Source of the DNA: an uncultured Lachnospiraceae bacterium | Lineage (GTDB): Bacteria; Bacillota; Clostridia; Lachnospirales; Lachnospiraceae | Length of the DNA stretch: 38,213 nucleotides | NCBI GenBank assembly: GCA_902783765.1 | Contig: CACZSB010000172.1 | Coordinates: forward strand, 1 to 38,213 | Reading direction: 5' to 3' | Shown here: positions 32,354 to 38,213 of the stretch, in pieces | Layout: each line of letters begins with the position of its first letter | Numbering within the stretch: position 1 is the first letter of the stretch | The notes under the pieces: model-generated | What the model was told of the DNA's origin: nothing | The model's database searches: none | The model's input: the letters and a program-made list of their open reading frames with translations, nothing else | Translations under genes and position numbers: made by a program

Positions 32354-34639
32354 ATGGATCAATTAAAGCTACCCTTTACCGATGTGGCATCCCGTATTCT
32401 TCGCCGGGCAGCCGTGATCGCCAGGGAATACAACAGCGGTGCAGTCTCCACGGAGCATCTTCTCCTGGCTTTTTTTGATGTTCCCTCTCTGCCCCGGGAG
32501 ATTTTCCGTGGCTTCGGGCTTGAACGGGAGCAGGTGGAAAACCTTCTGCGGGAAATGTTGGGGGCTTATTTCACGCCGGAGCTGGAAACGATGCCAGTGG
32601 AGGGGGACCTCCCCTCTTCTCCTTTGCTGGAAGTGCTGCTGGAGGAGGCCCAGGATATTGCACTTTTACGGAATTCAAAAAAAATAGGCTCCGAAGAGCT
32701 TTTTTCAGTGCTGGTGCAGGATTGGGAGGGCCTTGCCGCCCGAGTCTTGAGCCGCCTGGGTCTGGATCCCTTGGAATTGGAAGAAGCCATGCTCAACTCC
32801 ATGGGGGAGGATCGTTTCAGCATGGAGGAGGCTTTGGCGGAGCCGGAAACCGGCACCGGCACCATTAATCAATTTACCCGGGATCTGACTGCCATGGCCC
32901 AGCGCAATCAGCTGGAACCGGTTATCGGCCGGGAGAAGGAATTGCGGCGGATGATGCAGATTTTAAGCCGTCGCACCAAAAACAATCCCTGTCTTATTGG
33001 GGAACCCGGGGTGGGCAAAACCGCCGTTACGGAAGCTCTGGCTCAAAAAATCGCAGCAGGGGATGTGCCCCCCTTCCTAAAGGGCAAGCGCATCGTATCC
33101 TTAAGCATTGCCAATGTGGTGGCGGGCACCAAATACCGGGGTGAATTTGAGGAAAGAATGAAAAACATTCTGGAAGAGTTTATGGCTCATCCGGAAATTA
33201 TCTTATTTATTGACGAGCTTCACACCCTGATCGGTGCCGGCGGGGCAGAGGGAAGCCTGGATGCGGCCAATATCTTAAAACCGGCCCTGTCCCGGGGAGA
33301 GATCCAAATCATTGGGGCCACCACCCTGGATGAATACCGCAAGCATATTGAAAAGGACAGTGCCTTAAAGCGCCGTTTTCAGTCAGTTTTGATCGATGAA
33401 CCTACCCTGGAGGAAACAGAAGCCATTCTCCGGGGCCGGGCTCCCCTTTTTGAGAGCCATCATAAAATCAAGATATCCGAAGAGGCCATTTCAGCAGCGG
33501 TGAAGCTCTCCCGTCGATACTTAAGCGATCGGCTCTGGCCGGATAAGGCCCTGGATCTTTTGGACGAGGCCTGCGCCGGAGCCCGGATGGAAAACAATCA
33601 GAAAAAGCTTGTATTGACGCCGGCCCATGTGGCCCATACCCTCTCCCTTTGGACCGGGGTTCCTTTGGAGGAGCTCAGCCGGGAGGAAGGCATCCGTTTA
33701 ACGGAGCTGGAGCAGCAGATCCATCAGCGGGTCATAGGCCAGGAGGAGGCGGTTTCTTCCCTGGCCCGGGCCATCCGCCGCAGCCGGGCGGGATTGCGGG
33801 ATCCCCGGAGGCCCATCGGCAGCTTTTTATTCCTTGGGCCCACCGGTGTGGGGAAAACCGAGCTGTCCAAAGCCCTGGCAGAAGCTCTTTTCGGAGATGA
33901 AAAAGCCCTGATTCGCATTGATATGTCAGAATATATGGAAAAACACAGCGTGTCGAAAATCATCGGCTCACCTCCCGGATATGTGGGCTTTGACGACGGA
34001 GGCCAGCTTTCCGAGCAGATCCGCCGAAAACCCTACAGTGTAGTACTGTTTGATGAAATCGAAAAGGCCCATCCCGATGTGTTTCATATATTGCTTCAGA
34101 TTTTGGATGAGGGCCGATTGACGGATTCCAAGGGAAAAATCGTGGATTTCAAAAACACGGTGATTATCATGACCTCCAATGCCGGCGCCCAGCAAATTGT
34201 GGAGCCTAAAACTCTGGGCTTTGGAGCTGCGGAAAGCGACAGCGCCTCCCATGAGCGGATGAAATCCCTGGTGATGGAGGAGGTTCGCCGTCTGTTCAGG
34301 CCGGAGTTTATCAACCGTATCGACGATATCATCGTATTCCGTATGTTAAACCGGGAGGATATCCGTGCTATTCTGGCACTTCAGCTGCGGGATATTGAAA
34401 AACGGATACGGGAAAACAGAAATATACTCATTCATCTGTCGGAAGAAGCCGAAGCCTGGTTTGTGGCCCGGGGATATGAGCCGAAATATGGGGCGCGGCC
34501 TTTAAAACGGCTGCTGCAAAGCGAGCTGGAGGACAAGCTGGCGGATGAGATTCTATCCGCTCGTATTCATGACGGGGACCAGCTCAGTATTGTAATAGAA
34601 GCAGATTGTCCCCAGATTCGAAAAGAAGGGAAGCGCTGA
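32354..34639 (+). CDS. clpC: ClpC-type ATPase of the Clp protease, lacking the middle domain
   Basis: This AAA+ unfoldase feeds substrates to ClpP. It has a double Clp-N domain (1-150), a first ATPase module (GEPGVGKT 216-223, FIDE 285-288) and a second one (GPTGVGKT 495-502, LFDE 565-568). The LGF loop at 621-623 should contact ClpP. Only 27 residues separate DEA (404-406) from WTGVP (433-437), where ClpC usually carries a coiled-coil middle domain of about 50 extra residues; total length is 761 instead of about 810. The D2 sequence is otherwise typically ClpC. It overlaps radA (TGATG). Confidence 0.93.
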   Translation: MDQLKLPFTDVASRILRRAAVIAREYNSGAVSTEHLLLAFFDVPSLPREIFRGFGLEREQVENLLREMLGAYFTPELETMPVEGDLPSSPLLEVLLEEAQDIALLRNSKKIGSEELFSVLVQDWEGLAARVLSRLGLDPLELEEAMLNSMGEDRFSMEEALAEPETGTGTINQFTRDLTAMAQRNQLEPVIGREKELRRMMQILSRRTKNNPCLIGEPGVGKTAVTEALAQKIAAGDVPPFLKGKRIVSLSIANVVAGTKYRGEFEERMKNILEEFMAHPEIILFIDELHTLIGAGGAEGSLDAANILKPALSRGEIQIIGATTLDEYRKHIEKDSALKRRFQSVLIDEPTLEETEAILRGRAPLFESHHKIKISEEAISAAVKLSRRYLSDRLWPDKALDLLDEACAGARMENNQKKLVLTPAHVAHTLSLWTGVPLEELSREEGIRLTELEQQIHQRVIGQEEAVSSLARAIRRSRAGLRDPRRPIGSFLFLGPTGVGKTELSKALAEALFGDEKALIRIDMSEYMEKHSVSKIIGSPPGYVGFDDGGQLSEQIRRKPYSVVLFDEIEKAHPDVFHILLQILDEGRLTDSKGKIVDFKNTVIIMTSNAGAQQIVEPKTLGFGAAESDSASHERMKSLVMEEVRRLFRPEFINRIDDIIVFRMLNREDIRAILALQLRDIEKRIRENRNILIHLSEEAEAWFVARGYEPKYGARPLKRLLQSELEDKLADEILSARIHDGDQLSIVIEADCPQIRKEGKR

Positions 34640-36003
34640 TGGCCAAATCATCCAATACCATCTTTTTCTGCAAGGAATGCGGCTATGAGTCCTCCAAATG
34701 GAGCGGTTTTTGCCCTGCCTGCAGTACGCCTAATAGCATGGTGGAGGCTCCCAAGGCCGGGAGTGGCCGGGGACGCTTAAACAGCGGCAATCCCCTAAGC
34801 CAGGCCCGCCCTGTTTCCTTATCGGAGATCCAAAATGAAAATCAGACCCGCTTTTCCACGGGCTTTGAGGAATTGGACCGGGTGCTGGGCGGAGGACTGC
34901 TGCCCGGTTCGCTGGTGTTGACCGGAGGAGATCCCGGCATCGGCAAATCCACGCTTTTGCTTCAAATGTGTCGGCATATGGCCCTCTCCGGCCGAAAGGT
35001 GCTGTATGTATCTGGCGAAGAATCCCTTTCTCAGCTTAAGCTTCGAGCCGTAAGACTGGGGGAATTTGAAGGGGATCTACGCTTTTTGTGCGAAACCGAC
35101 ATGGATCGCATTCTGGAGATCCTGAAGGAGGAAGTCCCTGCTGTGGCGGTGATCGATTCCATTCAGACCATGGCCGCCCAAAGCGCCGCCTCCGCTCCCG
35201 GCTCTGTGACCCAGGTGCGGGAATGTACCAATATGATTCTGAATACCGCAAAAAGCCTGGGCATCAGCGTCTTTATCGTGGGACATGTAACCAAGGACGG
35301 TGCGGTGGCAGGCCCTAAGCTTTTAGAGCATATGGTGGATACGGTGCTGTATTTTGAAGGAGACCGCCATGCCTCCTACCGGATCCTCCGGGGGGTAAAA
35401 AACCGTTTTGGAGCCTCCGGGGAGATCGCCGTATTTGAAATGCTGGGAAGCGGCCTTAAGGAAATCCCCAATCCTTCCGCTTATATGCTCAGCGGCCGAC
35501 CGGAAAATGCCTCCGGATCCGTGATCAGCTGTATTATGGAGGGCACCAGGCCATTGCTTTTAGAGGTACAGGCGCTGCTGGCCCCCAGTGCCTATGGTCA
35601 GGGCCGGCGCACCGCCACCGGTGTGGATCATAACCGGGTGGCACTGCTGCTGGCTGTGCTGGAAAAAAGGCTGTCCTTGGGTTTATCTGATTTCGATGCC
35701 TTTGTAAATGTTACGGGGGGGCTGAAGCTTTCCGATCCGGCCCTGGACTTGGCGGTGGTAATGGCCCTGTATTCCAGTCACAAAAACAAATCCGTCCCGG
35801 ACAATTTAATGGTTTTCGGCGAGGTGGGGCTTTCGGGAGAAGTCCGCTCCGTACAGCTTGCCAAGGAACGGGTTCAGGAGGCGGCCCGGCTGGGCTTTAC
35901 GGCCTGCCTTTTGCCTAAAAGCTCTTTAAGTGCCGATCTCAATGCCCGAGGTATGAAGCTGATAGGGGTATCCAGTATTCAGGAGGCCGTATCCATATTA
36001 TGA
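34639..36003 (+). CDS. radA: DNA repair protein RadA
   Basis: RadA is a RecA-like helicase for branch migration in recombination repair. The 454-residue protein has an N-terminal zinc finger (Cys11, Cys14, Cys25, Cys28), Walker A GGDPGIGKST (96-105), the KNRFG motif near 252 and a C-terminal Lon-like domain. I begin it at 34639 because the ATG overlaps the clpC stop, has a GAAGGGAAG ribosome site and starts right at the finger; the open frame continues 11 codons upstream inside clpC. clpC-radA is a conserved pair in Firmicutes. Confidence 0.97.
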   Translation: MAKSSNTIFFCKECGYESSKWSGFCPACSTPNSMVEAPKAGSGRGRLNSGNPLSQARPVSLSEIQNENQTRFSTGFEELDRVLGGGLLPGSLVLTGGDPGIGKSTLLLQMCRHMALSGRKVLYVSGEESLSQLKLRAVRLGEFEGDLRFLCETDMDRILEILKEEVPAVAVIDSIQTMAAQSAASAPGSVTQVRECTNMILNTAKSLGISVFIVGHVTKDGAVAGPKLLEHMVDTVLYFEGDRHASYRILRGVKNRFGASGEIAVFEMLGSGLKEIPNPSAYMLSGRPENASGSVISCIMEGTRPLLLEVQALLAPSAYGQGRRTATGVDHNRVALLLAVLEKRLSLGLSDFDAFVNVTGGLKLSDPALDLAVVMALYSSHKNKSVPDNLMVFGEVGLSGEVRSVQLAKERVQEAARLGFTACLLPKSSLSADLNARGMKLIGVSSIQEAVSIL

Positions 36004-36551
36004 GTATTTATACCGACCTTTTTTTGAGCTTTGCCCGGGTGGGCGGCCTCACCTTCGGAGGAGGCTATGCCATGCTACCCATTCTGGAACGGGAAGTGGT
36101 GGATAAAAAAGGCTGGTGTTCCCGGGAGGAGCTGACGGATTATTATGCCATCGGCCAATGTACCCCCGGGGTGATTGCCGTAAATACCGCCACCTTTGTG
36201 GGCAATAAAATGGCAGGGTTTTGGGGTAGCCTGGCGGCCACCCTGGGGGTGGTATTCCCCTCCCTGGTGATCATTGTCCTCATCGCTGCTTTTTTGCAGA
36301 ATTTTGCGGACAATCCCACTGTGATCCATGCCTTTGCGGGGCTGCGGGTGGTGGTGACGATATTGGTGATTAATACGGTCTTTAAATTGCTGGGCAGCAA
36401 TGTTAAGGGCAAAGGCCTGCCGGCCCTGGTATTATTTGCCATTATCCTGATTCTTTCCTTTTTCTTTAAGATTTCCTCAGTTCTTTTGGTGGCGGGGGCC
36501 GCCATCTGGGGACTGTTTTTTAGCTTTCTTCCCGGGAGGACAAAGTCATGA
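36000..36551 (+). CDS. chrA: Chromate transporter family protein, first half-size subunit
   Basis: This 183-residue membrane protein carries the CHR domain motif (FGGGYAMLPILEREVV and QCTPGVIAVNTATFVG) followed by several hydrophobic helices. Short CHR proteins occur as adjacent pairs that act together, equivalent to one long ChrA; substrate in anaerobes may not be chromate. It overlaps radA (ATGA) and its own partner (ATGA), so all four genes of the operon are coupled. Confidence 0.92.
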   Translation: MSIYTDLFLSFARVGGLTFGGGYAMLPILEREVVDKKGWCSREELTDYYAIGQCTPGVIAVNTATFVGNKMAGFWGSLAATLGVVFPSLVIIVLIAAFLQNFADNPTVIHAFAGLRVVVTILVINTVFKLLGSNVKGKGLPALVLFAIILILSFFFKISSVLLVAGAAIWGLFFSFLPGRTKS

Positions 36552-37117
36552 TTTTACTTAGGCTTTACTGGGAATTCTTTAAAACAGGCTTATTTGCCGT
36601 AGGCGGTGGGTTAGCCACACTTCCCTTCTTGCAGGATATTTCCCAGCGCACGGGCTGGTTCAGTTTAAGCGATTTAACGGATATGATCGCCGTATCCGAA
36701 TCCACCCCCGGTCCTATCGGGGTCAATATGGCCACCTTTGCGGGTTTTCGCACCGCAGGACTTCCCGGGGCTGTGGTGGCCAGTCTGGGACTCATTACCC
36801 CATCTGTGATCATTATTCTGATCGTAGCTGGCTTCTTGAAAAAGTTTAAGGATTCGCCCTATGTGGCGGCGGTTTTTTCCGGTCTCAGACCCGCCTCCAC
36901 CGCGCTGATTGCCGCCGTTTGCCTTTCCCTCTTATTGTCCAACTTCCTGGATCTTTCCGCCTGGCAGGGCCTGAACGCCGGTTCCATGGGCATCTTTAAA
37001 TGGAAGGAGCTTCTTTTGGGAGCCGCCTGCTTTTTGGCCATTCGTCATTGGAAAAAACTGCATCCGGGCTTTTTCCTGCTGGCGGGGGCCGTGGCCGGGA
37101 TCCTCTTGAACCTTTAG
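36548..37117 (+). CDS. chrA: Chromate transporter family protein, second half-size subunit
   Basis: This 189-residue protein is homologous to the preceding one: VGGGLATLPFLQDIS and SESTPGPIGVNMATFAG mark the CHR domain, then five or more hydrophobic helices. The two differ enough to be a heteromeric pair rather than a recent duplication. It is the last gene of the clpC operon, and no clear terminator follows before the next promoter. Confidence 0.92.
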   Translation: MILLRLYWEFFKTGLFAVGGGLATLPFLQDISQRTGWFSLSDLTDMIAVSESTPGPIGVNMATFAGFRTAGLPGAVVASLGLITPSVIIILIVAGFLKKFKDSPYVAAVFSGLRPASTALIAAVCLSLLLSNFLDLSAWQGLNAGSMGIFKWKELLLGAACFLAIRHWKKLHPGFFLLAGAVAGILLNL

Positions 37118-37129
37118 TGAATCTTTTCA

Positions 37130-37158
37130 TTGACAGAGCCCTTTATCTTTGTTATGCT
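37130..37158 (+). promoter_or_regulatory. Promoter of the queuosine-precursor transporter gene
   Basis: A perfect TTGACA (37130-37135) and TATGCT (37153-37158) are 17 bp apart with an extended -10 TGT. The start site would be near 37165, just before a hairpin leader. Confidence 0.76.
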
Positions 37159-37159
37159 C

Positions 37160-37228
37160 TCCCCCGGCAGTTCGAAACCATCCTGCCAAAGGCTTAGGCC
37201 TTAAAACAAAACTAGGGAGATTAATTTT
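37160..37228 (+). promoter_or_regulatory. Structured leader, candidate preQ1-type riboswitch
   Basis: The leader begins with hairpin GGCAG/CTGCC (37166-37170 and 37183-37187) holding a 12-nt loop that starts TTC, followed by a second hairpin AAGGC/GCCTT (37189-37193 and 37198-37202) and an A-rich tail AAAACAAAACTAGGGAG leading into the ribosome site. A small hairpin with a 12-nt loop starting UUC, then an A-rich tail reaching the Shine-Dalgarno, is the general plan of preQ1-I riboswitches, and the downstream gene is a queuosine-precursor transporter. I could not find the expected loop-tail pseudoknot pairing, and the second hairpin is extra, so this remains a candidate. Confidence 0.42.
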
Positions 37229-37930
37229 ATGAATGAATTGCTTCTGGCGAGCACACTTTTGATTGTGTTCGGCACCACCCTCCTGGTCTTCCGCTTTTTT
37301 GGGAAGACCGGTCTTTATGTCTGGTCTGTGCTGGCCACCGTATTGGCCAATATCGAAGTGCTGATTCTGATTCGGGCCTTTGGCCTGGAGCAGACCCTGG
37401 GGAATGTGCTATTTGCCGTTACTTTTCTTATCACGGATATTTTATCGGAATGCTATGGCAAAAAGGAGGCCAACCGGGCGGTCTGGCTGGGCATCAGCGG
37501 CTCTCTTTTCTTTGTCTTTTTGTCCCAGAGCTGGCTTTTGTACAATCCTTCGGAGAATGATTGGGTCTTTCCCTCCATGGAAACGGTTTTCGCCTCCACC
37601 CCCCGGGTGGTCCTGGCCTCTCTCTTTGTGTACGGTCTTTGCCAGTTCTTTGATGTTTGGCTTTACCACCGCTGGTGGAGCTTTACGGAAAAGCGCTTTG
37701 GCAACAAAAAAAGCCATCTCTGGCTTCGCAATAACGGCTCCACTCTTGTGAGCCAGTTCATCAATACCTGCCTCTTTAACCTGCTGGCCTTCGGCGGGAC
37801 CTACAGCTGGTCCACCCTTCTGTCCATCATTCTTATGGGCTATCTGATCTATGTAGTCACATCCCTTCTGGATACCCCCTTTATTTATCTGGCAAGGAAT
37901 ATGTTTCAGCAGGGGAAAATTAAGGAATAA
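37229..37930 (+). CDS. yhhQ: Queuosine precursor transporter, YhhQ/VUT family
   Basis: This family imports preQ0/preQ1 or queuine-like precursors of the tRNA base queuosine. The 233-residue protein has about six hydrophobic helices and the family motif TDILSECYGKKEANRAVWLG (69-88). An AGGGAGA ribosome site is 8 nt upstream. The gene is alone, with its own promoter and a structured leader. Its stop is part of a 10-bp inverted repeat shared with the convergent next gene. Confidence 0.93.
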   Translation: MNELLLASTLLIVFGTTLLVFRFFGKTGLYVWSVLATVLANIEVLILIRAFGLEQTLGNVLFAVTFLITDILSECYGKKEANRAVWLGISGSLFFVFLSQSWLLYNPSENDWVFPSMETVFASTPRVVLASLFVYGLCQFFDVWLYHRWWSFTEKRFGNKKSHLWLRNNGSTLVSQFINTCLFNLLAFGGTYSWSTLLSIILMGYLIYVVTSLLDTPFIYLARNMFQQGKIKE

Positions 37931-37953
37931 GCAATTATACTGCCTTATTCCTT
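37922..37953. terminator. Inverted repeat between convergent stops
   Basis: AAGGAATAAG (37922-37931) and CTTATTCCTT (37944-37953) form a 10-bp inverted repeat around 12 nt. The two arms encode Lys-Glu-stop on opposite strands. It is AT-rich without a clear T-run, so a weak bidirectional terminator is possible but not certain. Confidence 0.4.
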
Positions 37954-38213
37954 CATCAGCCCCAGGCGGGCGGCCAATCTAAGCATGGCTGCTCCCTTGG
38001 GCAAGGACAGCCATTCCTGACGATTTAGCGCCTTGATGCCAAACAATACAAGGGGATAGACAAGCAGGGCCAGACACAGGCACAGCACAAAGCTCAGACT
38101 GTTTCCCAGTCCCAGGGCCAATAAAGCGTGATACAGGCCAAAGGCCCCCAGGCAGGCAGCCAGGGCTGCCAGGGAAAGCCTAAGGAGCTGCTTACTCTCC
38201 GGCAGCCGGAAAT
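37945..38213 (-). CDS. Oligosaccharide flippase-like membrane protein (partial, C-terminal)
   Basis: Only the last 89 residues are inside the window. They form two hydrophobic helices (ending ALLVYPLVLFGIKAL) and a short basic tail (NRQEWLSLPKGAAMLRLAARL), the layout seen at the C-terminus of MurJ/SpoVB-like MOP-superfamily exporters, where an 'xx-LPGGxxLLRL' tail is common. The exact subfamily cannot be decided. The gene is convergent with yhhQ, 14 bp away. Confidence 0.6.
   Translation of the reverse strand, partial: FRLPESKQLLRLSLAALAACLGAFGLYHALLALGLGNSLSFVLCLCLALLVYPLVLFGIKALNRQEWLSLPKGAAMLRLAARLGLMKE

Noticed and set aside
1..38213. tRNA, rRNA, CRISPR, insertion sequences, prophage or defence islands
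   Set aside because: None was recognised. All gaps are short, and the genes are core housekeeping families with no transposase, integrase or repeat-spacer pattern.

Overview
The window looks like the core chromosome of a low-to-mid GC Firmicute of the class Clostridia, most like the Lachnospirales or a relative. The evidence is gene order: plsX-acpP-rnc-smc-ftsY, relA-MBL hydrolase-hemZ-hisS, ylxM-ffh-rpsP-khpA-rimM-trmD-rplS, signal peptidase-rbgA-rnhB-yraN, DUF512-der-plsY and clpC-radA. Family choices agree: HemZ, a long-form ribose-phosphate pyrophosphokinase, a DUF512 radical SAM protein and a DUF4358/SGNH pair. Base composition looks near or slightly above 50% GC throughout, with no visible compositional break. 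I see no tRNA, rRNA, CRISPR array, transposase, integrase or phage gene, and no gene-free stretch above 300 bases (the longest is about 241 bp, before clpC).

Layout. 1-4523 (minus): DUF512 radical SAM, der, plsY, an SGNH hydrolase and the start of a DUF4358-like gene, tightly coupled by overlaps. 4624-5814 (plus): prs alone, divergent from DUF512 and convergent with yraN. 5821-8841 (minus): a divergent-type signal peptidase, rbgA, a canonical signal peptidase, rnhB and yraN behind one promoter. 8939-12863 (minus): the SRP, ribosome and tRNA-modification operon from ylxM to trmD, with rplS behind its own promoter. 12989-28719 (minus): plsX-acpP, then rnc-smc-ftsY-dnaE-relA-MBL-hemZ-hisS, joining lipid synthesis, RNA processing, chromosome organisation, membrane targeting, replication and the stringent response. 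28772-32112 (minus): an orphan membrane-anchored solute-binding protein, yfbR nucleotidase and a small membrane protein. 32354-37117 (plus): clpC-radA-chrA-chrA. 37229-37930 (plus): a queuosine-precursor transporter with a structured leader. 37945-end (minus): the C-terminus of a flippase-like protein.

Seven promoters with recognisable -35/-10 pairs and 17-bp spacers, and one with 16 bp, sit exactly at operon starts. Three strong hairpin terminators separate operons. At two of these junctions terminator, promoter and start codon are packed into less than about 85 bp.

Most of the window is ordinary housekeeping. I do not see a complete new defence or biosynthetic system. The best second-look items are: a double-hairpin palindromic element inserted in frame in hemZ; a possible preQ1-type riboswitch before the queuosine-precursor transporter; a ClpC lacking its middle domain; a nested inverted repeat between relA and the MBL gene; and a terminator arm that doubles as the -35 box of the ylxM-ffh operon.
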